Shown in pieces: positions 36,884 to 45,323 of a stretch of 64,000 nt of DNA; position 1 is the first letter of the stretch; each line of letters opens with the position of its first letter. The DNA is from Arthrobacter sp. ISL-95 (GTDB taxonomy: Bacteria > Actinomycetota > Actinomycetes > Actinomycetales > Micrococcaceae). Location: contig NZ_JAGGPR010000009.1 of the NCBI RefSeq assembly GCF_018613695.1, forward strand, positions 168,309 to 232,308, read 5' to 3'. A model generated the notes under the pieces. That model was not told where the DNA came from. It was given only the letters and a program-made list of their open reading frames with translations, and did not search any database. A program made the translations under genes and the position numbers.

Positions 36884-37966
36884 CTACTCGGAAGACAACA
36901 CCACGGTCAGGATCCGGCGCAGGCTCATGGCCACCGACGCCGGAGCATTCACCGGGGCTTGGTCAGCGGCTGCCTCGGCAACAGCGTCGCTGAGGGCGGC
37001 AATGCTGTCCTTGGCTCGCGCCAGACGGTTGGCAAGCTCGCCTGACGCGGCGTCACGCCAGTGATCCACCACGCCGGACACGGACTCCAGGGCTTCCGAG
37101 AGCGGAGCCACCAAGGCATCCGGGATGACTGTCCCCGCGCCCTCTTCCCAGATGGCACTGGCCAGGACATCGGTGATGTCCTGGACGTGGAAGGTAAGCC
37201 GTTCAAGGGTGCGCAGGCCAGCAAGGTCCGCGGGCAGGCGGGTCGCACGACGACGGGACCTGGGGTTCGCTTTGGCACTCAGTTCAGCTTGATGCACCGC
37301 AGTCCGCACGCCTGCCGCTGTCAGCGAAAGTTCGTCGCTGCGGCTGGCCCACGCCTCGTGATTGGGCGGCCAGGACTCTTCCATGGCACGGGCCATATCT
37401 TTGAGTTGGCGGGACAAAGCGCCTTGGTGCCCGGCAATGGCGGGGTCGATGTCGTCCAGGTGCAGGGGTGGAAATATCAGCCAGTTCACCGCAAATCCGA
37501 CGGTGACGCCCAAGGCCATCTGGAGGACGTAGGCGAAGGAGAAACCTTCGGCATTTGAGTCGCCCAGCACCAGCACGAACAGCGCTGCCATGGGAATCCA
37601 TTCGGACGCAGTGCCCAGGCGGGGAAGGCCGCCGATGAGCACGCCAAGCCCCACCACCACGGCAACAGCCAAGGCAGTAGGCGCGGCCACAGTGGTGATG
37701 GCGAAGGCCATGCCGATACCCAGCACCAAACCCACCAGGCTCTGTAACCCATGTTTGGCAGAGTCGGCCACAGTGGGGTGCATGCTCACCAAGGCGCCCA
37801 GCGGGGCATAGTACGGATACTCAGCAGCGGGCCCTGGCATGAACGGTGCAAGGTACCAAGCCAAGCCTGCGGCGATTGCAGTCTTGGCGGCAAACAGGAG
37901 TCGGTGGCGGGTGACGGTTTTTCGTAGCGCGGGAATCAGCCGTCGCCTGTTGGGCAGTTGGCTCAT
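36884..37966 (-). CDS. FUSC-family putative aromatic-acid exporter
   Basis: 360 residues. Six hydrophobic segments occupy about residues 20-180, followed by a long helical cytoplasmic domain (200-340), the layout of the FUSC/ArAE family. Members export aromatic acids or modify envelope stress. The start is placed at 37966 (MSQLPNRRR) because the upstream frame lacks a ribosome site. It converges with the epimerase pseudogene, 4 bp apart, and is divergent from the following stress operon. Confidence 0.75.
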   Translation of the reverse strand: MSQLPNRRRLIPALRKTVTRHRLLFAAKTAIAAGLAWYLAPFMPGPAAEYPYYAPLGALVSMHPTVADSAKHGLQSLVGLVLGIGMAFAITTVAAPTALAVAVVVGLGVLIGGLPRLGTASEWIPMAALFVLVLGDSNAEGFSFAYVLQMALGVTVGFAVNWLIFPPLHLDDIDPAIAGHQGALSRQLKDMARAMEESWPPNHEAWASRSDELSLTAAGVRTAVHQAELSAKANPRSRRRATRLPADLAGLRTLERLTFHVQDITDVLASAIWEEGAGTVIPDALVAPLSEALESVSGVVDHWRDAASGELANRLARAKDSIAALSDAVAEAAADQAPVNAPASVAMSLRRILTVVLSSE

Positions 37967-38083
37967 CAAACCAACGTTGGCAGGTCTGTTGTCCCCTGTC
38001 GAGCGGGAAGCTCTGAAAGTGGGGCACGCCATCTTTTGGAAATTGGTGTGATTAGAACTGCAGCAAGCGGGTACACACCCATT

Positions 38084-38105
38084 GATAGTAACGATACTTA
38101 CTATC
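38084..38105. promoter_or_regulatory. 22-bp inverted repeat, possible operator of the three-gene envelope operon
   Basis: GATAGTAA (38084-38091), CGATAC, TTACTATC (38098-38105): perfect 8-bp arms, 45 bp before the start at 38150. The symmetry fits a dimeric regulator. A GGGTAC (38070-38075) just upstream resembles the -10 box of SigB/SigF-type promoters but no convincing -35 pairs with it. Confidence 0.45.
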
Positions 38106-38149
38106 CCGGCTGCTGTCCGCAGCCTGCCAACTGTGGAAAGAGAGCGACA

Positions 38150-39082
38150 ATGACTGAGAGCCAATCGCCGCAGGACGGAAGCTTCGCGGCGCCAACCACT
38201 GGTGCCCAGGGAGGCACCGAACCGTTCACTGGAAACTACCTGGACTCGGCCGATATTGAGACCCAGACCGCCGGAACCACGGGAATCAGTGGCACTCCCG
38301 CCGGCTCAGGGACCGATTCCGCCAGTTCCGGCAAGGTAGATACCGCCAAGGAGGAAGCAGCAGGAGTGGCCGGAGCCGTCTCCGACGCCGCCGGCGGTGT
38401 GGTGGATACCGCCAAGTCCGAGGCCGGTCACGTGGCCCAGGAAGTCAAGGTGAACGCCCGCCAGCTGCTCACGCAGACCAAGGGTGAGCTGACCGATCAG
38501 GCTCAGGCCCAGCAGCAGCGTGTTGCCGAGGGTTTGCGGTCCATTTCCGACGAACTCTCCACCATGGCTAATTCAACTGAAAACGGTGGCGTTGCCACGG
38601 ACTTGGTCCAGCAGGCAGCCCAGCGCTCCTCCTCCGTTGCCCAGTGGTTGGAAGGCCGGGATCCCGGCTCACTGCTGGATGAAGTCAAGGGCTTCGCGCG
38701 TCGTAAGCCAGGAACCTTCTTGCTGCTGGCTGCTGGAGCTGGTGTCATCGCCGGTCGTCTCGGCCGGGGCATGGCAGGCAACGCCTCCGACACTGAGTCC
38801 GCAAGCGGCACTCCGGCCACCACGCAGACGCCTCGCGCCGTTTACTACCCGACTCAGGGTGGCGCGGTAACTCCTCCGCCAGTGGACCTCCCCGGACCGA
38901 CGGCAACCACCGCCGGATACGGTTCGGCCACAACCACCGGCTACGACGCAGGTACCACGGGTGGCTACGACGGATCCACGCTCCCTTACCCGGAGACCGA
39001 GGCCGGTGGCCTTAAGTCCCAGGGCGACCCGCTGGCAGGACCGCTCGATCCCGATGACCCCCAGTATGGAGGTCACCGATGA
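38150..39082 (+). CDS. Ala/Gly/Thr-rich protein of the DUF1469-DUF3618 operon
   Basis: 310 residues. The first 120 residues are low complexity; 120-190 are helical (RQLLTQTKGELTDQAQAQQQ); a weakly hydrophobic segment (TFLLLAAGAGVIAGRLGRGM) follows and a Gly/Tyr/Thr-rich tail ends it. I do not recognise a domain. It shares operon, helix composition and probable location with the two downstream proteins. The start has GAAAGAGAG upstream and was chosen over an in-frame ATG at 37958. Confidence 0.65.
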   Translation: MTESQSPQDGSFAAPTTGAQGGTEPFTGNYLDSADIETQTAGTTGISGTPAGSGTDSASSGKVDTAKEEAAGVAGAVSDAAGGVVDTAKSEAGHVAQEVKVNARQLLTQTKGELTDQAQAQQQRVAEGLRSISDELSTMANSTENGGVATDLVQQAAQRSSSVAQWLEGRDPGSLLDEVKGFARRKPGTFLLLAAGAGVIAGRLGRGMAGNASDTESASGTPATTQTPRAVYYPTQGGAVTPPPVDLPGPTATTAGYGSATTTGYDAGTTGGYDGSTLPYPETEAGGLKSQGDPLAGPLDPDDPQYGGHR

Positions 39083-39510
39083 GCAGTCCCGCCGATCTGC
39101 CTCCCACGGAAGCCCACGCGAAGGCGGAGACCCTTCCCCTCGGTGAGCTCCTGAGCGACCTGACGCGCGACGTTTCGACGTTGATGCGCCAGGAAGTGGA
39201 GCTGGCCAAAGCGGAACTGAAGGATTCCGCCACTAAGGCAGGCAAGGGCGCTGGAATGCTGGGCGGAGCTGCATACGCCGGCCACATCACCGTGCTGTTC
39301 CTGTCCATTGCCCTTTGGTGGGCATTGGGTCAACTGGTTGGCCTGGGATGGTCCGCTGTTATTGTCGCGGTCATCTGGGGCATCGTTGCAGCAGTTCTGG
39401 CCTCCAAGGGCCGCAAGGAACTTAACGCCATCAAGGGCATGCCGCAGACCGCTGAGACGGTCAAGGAAATACCCCCCGCTTTGAAACCGAACACTGAGGA
39501 GACACGATGA
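39079..39510 (+). CDS. holin-like membrane protein (DUF1469/phage_holin_3_6 family)
   Basis: 143 residues. A charged helical N-terminus (LSDLTRDVSTLMRQEVELAKAE) is followed by two transmembrane helices (about 70-95 and 98-120), the standard layout of the DUF1469 'phage holin' family, which in actinobacteria is an envelope-stress protein rather than a lysis gene. ATGA overlaps on both sides place it in one translation unit with its neighbours. Confidence 0.8.
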   Translation: MSSPADLPPTEAHAKAETLPLGELLSDLTRDVSTLMRQEVELAKAELKDSATKAGKGAGMLGGAAYAGHITVLFLSIALWWALGQLVGLGWSAVIVAVIWGIVAAVLASKGRKELNAIKGMPQTAETVKEIPPALKPNTEETR

Positions 39511-40103
39511 CGCAGAACCCCGACGCCCTGCGCGCCGATATCGAAGAAACTCGCCGGCGGCTCAGTACCAATGTTGATGCCGTGGCGGACAAGGTCACGC
39601 CCTCGCACATTGTCAATCGCAGAGTGGACAAGATCAAGACCGCTGTGTTCGGCGCCCGCGATGACGTCAGTGATGCTGCAGGCAATGCTGCTCACCGGGC
39701 CGGGGACGCAGTTTCCGACGTCGCCAGCAATGTTTCCGGGGCCGTCTCAGACCTCGGCGATGCCCCGCAGGTGATCACCCGGAAGGCCCAGGGCAGCCCG
39801 ATCGCCGCCGGCTTGATCGCGTTCGGCGCAGGCTTGCTGGTGTCCTCGCTGTTCCCGGCCTCGGAAAAGGAGCGCGAAGCTGCCCAAGCCGTCAAGGACG
39901 CAGCCCAGCCCCTGACCGATGAGCTGAGCCATGCGGCCCAGGAAGTTGCCGAGCACCTGCGCGAGCCTGCCCAGGACGCAATGCAGAACGTTAAAGACAG
40001 CGCAACGGAGGCTGCGGCAAACGTCAAGGACGAAGGTCAGGCAGCAGCAGCCGACGTTCAGGACCGTGCAGGCACCGCCAAGGACAACATCAGCAACCAG
40101 TAA
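39507..40103 (+). CDS. DUF3618-family protein
   Basis: 198 residues. The N-terminal motif LRADIEETRRRLSTNVDAV defines DUF3618; a hydrophobic segment GLIAFGAGLLVSSLF (about 94-110) is followed by an amphipathic Ala/Glu/Asp-rich C-terminus like late-embryogenesis-type helices. DUF3618 proteins nearly always occur with DUF1469 proteins and are associated with general stress. It ends the operon; the composite palindrome after it is a likely terminator. Confidence 0.8.
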   Translation: MTQNPDALRADIEETRRRLSTNVDAVADKVTPSHIVNRRVDKIKTAVFGARDDVSDAAGNAAHRAGDAVSDVASNVSGAVSDLGDAPQVITRKAQGSPIAAGLIAFGAGLLVSSLFPASEKEREAAQAVKDAAQPLTDELSHAAQEVAEHLREPAQDAMQNVKDSATEAAANVKDEGQAAAADVQDRAGTAKDNISNQ

Positions 40104-40115
40104 CGCTCCGCGCTG

Positions 40116-40183
40116 ACCCAACTGAGTCGCAGCAGATGCCCTTTTGAGCCCTCAAAACGGCGTTAACTGCGACTCGGTTGGGT
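40116..40183. terminator. composite palindrome: 17-bp outer and 7-bp inner stems
   Basis: Outer arms 40116-40132 and 40167-40183 pair with one mismatch; the inner TTTTGAG (40142-40148) pairs with CTCAAAA (40151-40157). It lies between converging genes ending at 40103 and 40183 and should terminate both. The right arm touches the stop codon of the minus-strand gene. Confidence 0.7.
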
Positions 40184-40671
40184 TAAGGCTGCGGCTGGGC
40201 GGGTGTGGGTGGGTACTCGCCCTTGATGACAAAGTAGGAGCCCCGGATAGTCCCGGCAAGCTTTGATTTCTGCCGGGCAAACTTGAATTTTGATTCCAAC
40301 TCGGCAGGGATCTCCATCCCGTCCGCCAGCTTGAAACCAACCGCCCTTTTCCCGTCCTCGAGGCTGTACATCACGTTGATGGCCAGCCCTGATTCGTAGA
40401 AGACATAGGCCATGTGCAGGTCTTCAACCTGGAAGGCGGTGGCTTCCAGGGGGCGGGACTCAATAACAATGTCGCGTTCTTCCCGGAGGATCCGGCTGAC
40501 ACGGTCCACCACTTCCGGTAGTTCACTTGCCGGGTTCACCACGAAAACGTGGTTGTACTTGTTCCGGAAATAGCGGGCCTCGTTGGCGCGCAACCCGGCG
40601 GCTGCTTCGGCTACCGGCGACGATTCCAAGCCCGCTGTAGAGACAGTCTTAAAGTCAACGGTGTATGGCAT
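40183..40671 (-). CDS. hypothetical protein, partner of SatD-like gene
   Basis: 162 residues, no membrane segment. Sequence features are a mixed alpha/beta protein with GLRANEARYFRNKYNHVFVVNP and a Pro-rich tail. I do not recognise the family. AGGAGG 4 nt before the ATG is a strong ribosome site. It lies 15 bp after the SatD-like gene on the same strand, so the two are probably one operon. Confidence 0.65.
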   Translation of the reverse strand: MPYTVDFKTVSTAGLESSPVAEAAAGLRANEARYFRNKYNHVFVVNPASELPEVVDRVSRILREERDIVIESRPLEATAFQVEDLHMAYVFYESGLAINVMYSLEDGKRAVGFKLADGMEIPAELESKFKFARQKSKLAGTIRGSYFVIKGEYPPTPAQPQP

Positions 40672-40686
40672 GGGCCCTCCTGGTTA

Positions 40687-41286
40687 TCAGCGAACTTCGA
40701 GAATCATCTGCAGCAAGCGGGCGGCGGCAGGACGGGCGGCATGTTCCTCTGCCCACTGCGCGCGGGCCAGCGCCTTGCTCACGGCTTGGGTGGTGATGCC
40801 GAGCTCTTCGGCCACGGCTTTCTGTTGACCCCGGACACCCGGGGTGAGCAGATCCAGTACCCGCCATTCCGCTGCACTCCGGTGCTGCACTATGTGTCCG
40901 AGGAGTCGCAGCACGGCCTCAGCCTCCGAAGCCAGGGCGGCGAAGGGGCCGTCAACTGCCACGGGAATTCGATCTTTGCCGTTGCGAAGACGATCCACTG
41001 CCCTGCGCGCATAAACGAGGCCATGCCCCGATGCATCCTTGACCAGGTTGGGCAGCGGCTCGTTAATGGGCCCGACGCCGATTCCCACGTACCACTGGCC
41101 GGTACGGAGCGCGATCAGGGCCGTCTCCACGGCTTGGTGGCTGCATTCCACAATGCCCTGCACCTCATCCTCAACCGAGCGGTCAAAGTCGAGCCGCGCA
41201 GGAATGTGCCGCAGGTCCTTGAGCAATTGCGGCACAAGATCGCCGTCGCGGCGGCTGTCGCGTTGGTTGATGGTGAGAGTGAACAT
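40687..41286 (-). CDS. SatD-family protein
   Basis: 199 residues. The N-terminal motif TINQRDSRR and the C-terminal winged-helix-type region (QKAVAEELGITTQAVSKALARA) fit SatD, known from acid tolerance in Streptococcus and widespread in actinobacteria as a putative regulator. The terminal helix-turn-helix supports DNA or RNA binding. It is co-directional with the downstream hypothetical gene. The target is unknown. Confidence 0.75.
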   Translation of the reverse strand: MFTLTINQRDSRRDGDLVPQLLKDLRHIPARLDFDRSVEDEVQGIVECSHQAVETALIALRTGQWYVGIGVGPINEPLPNLVKDASGHGLVYARRAVDRLRNGKDRIPVAVDGPFAALASEAEAVLRLLGHIVQHRSAAEWRVLDLLTPGVRGQQKAVAEELGITTQAVSKALARAQWAEEHAARPAAARLLQMILEVR

Positions 41287-41356
41287 AGTGGATCACATGC
41301 TACCGGCTGGTAGTCGGTCTGCAAGGGCCACATTCGCCGACGTCGAGCAAAGCTGG

Positions 41357-41992
41357 TCAGTCAAGTGCCGTTCGCCCGGTGAGTACGACGGCGGGCAGCG
41401 CACCTGCTGTTGCACGGGCGGCGTCGGGTATTCCGGCGTCTCTCATGGACTCTTGGATGGCAAGGACCAAGGGGGCGGGGTCTTGGTTGGAGGCAAAAAC
41501 CCAGAACGTGTCGCGGGCTTGAAAAACCAGCGCACCCCGGCCTCCGGCGCCCAGGGAGACCTTGCGGCGTGCCACGAGTCTGCGGTCGGGATCCGTGCCG
41601 TCCTCAGTGGTTACGGCTCTGATGCTGCCGGGCACCACGTCAGCCCAGGGAATCACCAAGGTGGTGTGTTTCTGCGAGTATTTAGCCACGATCCCGTGAT
41701 CAAAGACCAGTAGTTTCCGGAAGCTCCCCAGCAAAGTCATGGACCACAGCACCAGTCCCGTCAGAATGCTGGTCGCGGCAAAGAAGGCAGGATCGTTGAA
41801 GTGTCCCGCCTCCCGCGTGGAGCGGATGGGGCTGATGAACTCGGCTATTGCTCCGAAGACGAAACCCACAACAATGCAGGGGAGCAGGACCTTCCAGAAG
41901 ATTCTTCGTGAGGAGGCGATGTAACGGAGCCGCCCCAGCTCAGGTCCGAGCCTGCGCTCAACCCGGCGAACCAGCCAACTAGGGGCGGGCAT
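41357..41992 (-). CDS. hypothetical membrane protein
   Basis: 211 residues, two predicted membrane helices (about 30-55 and 72-98), then a soluble domain that reads like a PH/YcxB-type beta-barrel (LLVFDHGIVAKYSQKHTTLVIPW). No motif gives a function. The start at 41992 overlaps the end of the RDD gene by 14 bp and is preferred over an in-frame ATG at 42151 inside the RDD gene. Probably coupled to the RDD gene. Confidence 0.6.
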   Translation of the reverse strand: MPAPSWLVRRVERRLGPELGRLRYIASSRRIFWKVLLPCIVVGFVFGAIAEFISPIRSTREAGHFNDPAFFAATSILTGLVLWSMTLLGSFRKLLVFDHGIVAKYSQKHTTLVIPWADVVPGSIRAVTTEDGTDPDRRLVARRKVSLGAGGRGALVFQARDTFWVFASNQDPAPLVLAIQESMRDAGIPDAARATAGALPAVVLTGRTALD

Positions 41993-42614
41993 CCGGACGG
42001 TGGCCGTAGAGGTTGGGCAGGTTCTGCCGGTCAGCTGCGGCCGCCTGCCCGGCTGCTGCAGCCTTGGGGTCCTGGACGGGCTGCTGGCCTTGAGCGATTC
42101 CCGAGCGCCGGTCAATGGCTGCAAACTTCGGATCCCATGTGTCATCGCCACCGCCGCTTATTGCGGAAGCAATGAGCATCACCACAAAGAACGGGAAGAA
42201 GGACCAGCAGATGGCACGCCAACCGCCCAACCAGGCTCCCGCCGTCGTGCCGTTCTTGATCCGCACGGAGCGCATGCCGGCGGCAGCGTCGCCCACACTG
42301 CCCACGGACCCCCAGATCATGCCGTAAACGAAAAGTCCTGCAAACCACAGCACCACGTAGAGCGTCAGCCACAAACCGTCGTTGTATCCCAGGGCCGAGC
42401 CGCTGTTCATCATGGACTCCCGGACAACCACAGCGATCACGGCCAGGACCACGTAGCTCACCAGGAACACCACGGCATCCAACACGCGGCCCCAGAAGTG
42501 GGCTGTCCCGGACGCCTTGACGAAGTACGCGCCGGTGTCGGTGTGGCGGCGAACAGCGCGTCCGGTCAGAGGATCCACCAAGCCGGTGGAGGTTGTGGGT
42601 TTAGGAGTGCTCAT
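41979..42614 (-). CDS. RDD-family membrane protein
   Basis: 211 residues. An N-terminal cytoplasmic stretch (GLVDPLTGRAVRRHTDTGAY) precedes three membrane helices typical of the RDD domain (YVVLAVIAVVVRESM, LTLYVVLWFAGLFVYGMI, AICWSFFPFFVVMLIAS). RDD proteins often accompany type VII secretion genes or transport complexes. It lies 63 bp downstream of the putative partner of the WXG-type protein. Confidence 0.8.
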   Translation of the reverse strand: MSTPKPTTSTGLVDPLTGRAVRRHTDTGAYFVKASGTAHFWGRVLDAVVFLVSYVVLAVIAVVVRESMMNSGSALGYNDGLWLTLYVVLWFAGLFVYGMIWGSVGSVGDAAAGMRSVRIKNGTTAGAWLGGWRAICWSFFPFFVVMLIASAISGGGDDTWDPKFAAIDRRSGIAQGQQPVQDPKAAAAGQAAAADRQNLPNLYGHRPDARP

Positions 42615-42677
42615 GAGGGGCTTTCAGCTCGACGGCGGGATGCGGCTTTGGGGGCGGCACGTTGAAGGAGCGGAACG

Positions 42678-43484
42678 TCAGGCCAAGCCGGCCAACCCGC
42701 CCAGGACTCGGGCCAGGGATGCGGCGGAAGTTTCCTGCAACTCGAAGGTCACGGCTCCGCCCTGCTCCGGCTGGCCGGATTCCGGGGAGCCCTCCACCCG
42801 CGGAGTCAGCACATGGACGCCGGACGGGCCGGTGTACACGGTGACGGTGGGGAATTCGTCGGTGTCGGAGTTGAATGCCACCACGTTGCTCGCAGCCTGC
42901 GTGTCGGCCAAGGCTGTGGCGGCGTGTGCCTCGAACTGGGCTTCTGTGTAAAGGGCCGGATCGGTGTCGCGAGCCGCGGCCTGCTGGGGGTCAACGAACT
43001 CGGCCAGGCGCGGCACAAGCTGATCACGGGTGACCACGGTGAAGCCGTGCAGGCCACCTTCGTCCACTTCTTCGAGCAGGACGCCTTGATCGTGAAGGTA
43101 GCCGTAGAGCCAACGCTTGCCGGTAGAGACGGTACGTTCCACGGAGACAACACTGCTGCCGCTGCGGCGGAGGGTGAGCGTGCCGGTGATTTCCTCGGTG
43201 GCGTGCAGGCGCGAAGGCTCAGTTTCGCCCTCGAAGACCACCGGGTACACGAGTTCCTTGGCCAGCAGGCCGCGCAGGGCGATAGCGCACATCAGTTCCT
43301 TGCTGGCATCCTGGGCCGAAAGCCACGGCAGGGCAACCAGCTGTTCGTGCTGCACGCCGTCCAGTGCCACAACTTCTTCATCGGTCAACGTGGGCAAAGG
43401 CGCGCCGATTGCGCTGGCCGAGGCCAAGACCTTGGCTGCGGCCTCAACGTCCCGCTGGGTCCACTTCATGGTGCTGGTGGTCAT
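42678..43484 (-). CDS. protein paired with the WXG-type substrate, function unknown
   Basis: 268 residues, soluble, acidic. It overlaps the WXG-type gene by ATGA and so is translated with it. Size, composition and position are compatible with an EspG-like chaperone or an immunity protein, but no diagnostic motif was recognised, so neither is claimed. It has a central beta-rich stretch (ITGTLTLRRSGSSVVSVE) and an Ala-rich C-terminus. Confidence 0.7.
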   Translation of the reverse strand: MTTSTMKWTQRDVEAAAKVLASASAIGAPLPTLTDEEVVALDGVQHEQLVALPWLSAQDASKELMCAIALRGLLAKELVYPVVFEGETEPSRLHATEEITGTLTLRRSGSSVVSVERTVSTGKRWLYGYLHDQGVLLEEVDEGGLHGFTVVTRDQLVPRLAEFVDPQQAAARDTDPALYTEAQFEAHAATALADTQAASNVVAFNSDTDEFPTVTVYTGPSGVHVLTPRVEGSPESGQPEQGGAVTFELQETSAASLARVLGGLAGLA

Positions 43485-44461
43485 CCGAATATCCCTCCGA
43501 CAAAGTTTCCGACTGACTTGGCGGCGTCACCGACCCCGTCTGCCACCTTACTGCCTACGTCCTTTGCGAAGCCCGCCACCTCCTTGGCGCCGTCGGCGAT
43601 GTAACTGCCCGGGTTGCGGGCGAAGTTGCTGATGGAGTCCCAATTGTCGGCTACCAAGTTGCCCAGTGCCCAAGCACCCGCAACTATTCCTGCGCCAATC
43701 ACGATCGGCGCTCCAATGGGTCCGAGCAGAGCGGCGCCACCGGCCGTCATGAGCATGATGCTGCCCACGCCACCCACCACGGACAGCCCTCCTGCAACGC
43801 GGTCGCCGGTGCCGCGCCAGCCATCGTGCTGGGGGTTGATCATGTCGCTGATGCCGCCCACAATGTTCAGCGGTGCCGCCAACGCACCTGCCACGCGGAG
43901 GCCCTTGGAGAACTTGCTGGCATCCTGGAACGCCTGGCTGTAGGGGATGTTGGCTTTGAGGTCGGTGAGGACGTCGGTGACCTTCTCACCATTGCGCAGC
44001 GCGGTCATGGCGTCGCGGACCACAGTCCCGCCGGCCCGCCAATTGGTCAGGACTTCGCGGGTCTTCACCCACTCGGCGTTGCCAAGCTTGAGGTACTTGT
44101 ACGCCGTCCACAGCGGAGCAGCCACGCCCTTGACGCCCATCGCGGTGTCGTAGACGTCCTTGAGGACGCCCACCGATGTGCCTGAGCCGTCGTTGTGGCT
44201 GGCAAATTCCTGCTGGTTGGCATGCTTCTTCAACTGGCTCGCGTTCTCGCGCAACATGTTGGCGGCCTTGACCAGGCTCTGCCGATGCTGGGAGTTCCAG
44301 TCGCCCTTGAACACCGTGGCGTCGCGGCCCTGCCACGCGGTAGTTGAGTTGATCGCGTTGGACAACTGTGTGCTTTGCAGGCTGATGGCGTCGGCAGCAT
44401 TGCCCATCACGCCTGCCAGACTGCGAAGCTGCGCGATGTCCGCGCCGTAGAACCCAGCCAA
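43481..44461 (-). CDS. WXG-type putative type VII secretion substrate with hydrophobic C-terminus
   Basis: 326 residues. The N-terminal 90 residues form a helical hairpin with WQG in the turn (STTAWQGRDATVFKGDW), the WXG100-type layout. Residues 180-300 contain long Gly/Ala-rich hydrophobic segments (MLMTAGGAALLGPIGAP, VIGAGIVAGAWALGNLV) and the end is Gly/Ala/Val amphipathic. This is the shape of a secreted effector, possibly membrane-active, but no known toxin domain was recognised. No EssC/EccC ATPase lies in the window, so secretion would depend on genes elsewhere. Confidence 0.75.
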   Translation of the reverse strand: MAGFYGADIAQLRSLAGVMGNAADAISLQSTQLSNAINSTTAWQGRDATVFKGDWNSQHRQSLVKAANMLRENASQLKKHANQQEFASHNDGSGTSVGVLKDVYDTAMGVKGVAAPLWTAYKYLKLGNAEWVKTREVLTNWRAGGTVVRDAMTALRNGEKVTDVLTDLKANIPYSQAFQDASKFSKGLRVAGALAAPLNIVGGISDMINPQHDGWRGTGDRVAGGLSVVGGVGSIMLMTAGGAALLGPIGAPIVIGAGIVAGAWALGNLVADNWDSISNFARNPGSYIADGAKEVAGFAKDVGSKVADGVGDAAKSVGNFVGGIFG

Positions 44462-44549
44462 TGGAACCCCCTGTAAACAAGCATCGAAAAGTCTTGTCCC
44501 AGCCTAGGCGGACCTGCAAATTGCCGCGATGGGGAGACATGCCCATACA

Positions 44550-44612
44550 CAACGCGGGGTCACTTATGGCCCTTAACTGACCCCTCAAGGGGCCATAAGT
44601 GACCCCGCGTTG
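44550..44612. terminator. 23-bp perfect palindrome after ppa
   Basis: Arms 44550-44572 and 44590-44612 are perfect 23-bp inverted repeats around a 17-nt loop. It lies 79 bp beyond the ppa stop and 89 bp before the WXG-type start, both on the minus strand. Such long perfect stems without a U tract can act as terminators or mRNA-end stabilisers. Confidence 0.65.
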
Positions 44613-44690
44613 CCTTAAAAGTACGACGGCGGCCGGTGCGGTTCGCGGGGGACCGTACCAGCCGCCGTCGGGCGTGAAACCGAGGCGAGC

Positions 44691-45179
44691 TTAGTGTGCT
44701 GCCGGAACGTAACGCTTGATGGAAGCTTCCAGCTCGGCTTCGGCAGCGGCACGGTCGCCCCAGCCTTCAGCCTTGACCCACTTGCCGGGCTCCAGGTCCT
44801 TGTAGCGGGTGAAGAAGTGCTCAATTTCCTTGATCAGGAATTCGCTGACGTCGCTGACTTCCTGGATGTGGTCGAAACGCGCATCAACGGGGACGCAGAG
44901 GACCTTGGCGTCTCCGCCGCCGTCGTCAGTCATGTTGAAGACGCCGATGGGACGGGATTCAACAATGACGCCCGGGTGGAGGTCGAAGTCCTGCAGGAGC
45001 ACCAATGCGTCCAGCGGGTCGCCGTCTTCGCCCAGGGTGTTCTCGAAGAAACCGTAGTGCGTGGGGTACTGCATGGAGGTGAACAGGACGCGGTCCAGGC
45101 GGACACGGCCGGTTTCGTGGTCAACTTCGTACTTGACGCGCGATCCCTTGGGGATCTCGATGGTCACGTCGTGCTTCAT
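44691..45179 (-). CDS. ppa: inorganic pyrophosphatase
   Basis: 162 residues, family I. It hydrolyses pyrophosphate to drive biosynthesis. The conserved motifs [26 protein letters not shown] (the catalytic Asp signature) and [14 protein letters not shown] are present. The start at 45179 ([12 protein letters not shown]) has AAGGAG 6 nt upstream; the frame opens further left at 45314 but without homology. Divergent to dacB. Confidence 0.95.
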   Translation of the reverse strand: MKHDVTIEIPKGSRVKYEVDHETGRVRLDRVLFTSMQYPTHYGFFENTLGEDGDPLDALVLLQDFDLHPGVIVESRPIGVFNMTDDGGGDAKVLCVPVDARFDHIQEVSDVSEFLIKEIEHFFTRYKDLEPGKWVKAEGWGDRAAAEAELEASIKRYVPAAH

Positions 45180-45323
45180 GGAATGCTCCTTGACGGGTGT
45201 GGGTGGGGCGCGGCAGGCAAAAGCACGGCCGGCGCCGCCGACTACTATTGAGGATATAGCGAGAGGCCCGGGTTTCTTGAACCGGCGGGGACATTTCAGG
45301 ACTGACAGGACCAAGCAACTTCC

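Noticed and set aside
39079..39510. Phage holin and prophage remnant
   Set aside because: No phage genes nearby; the DUF1469 family with DUF3618 is a chromosomal envelope operon.
41357..44461. Complete type VII secretion locus
   Set aside because: Only a WXG-type protein, a partner and an RDD protein are present; EccB/C/D/E and mycosin are absent.
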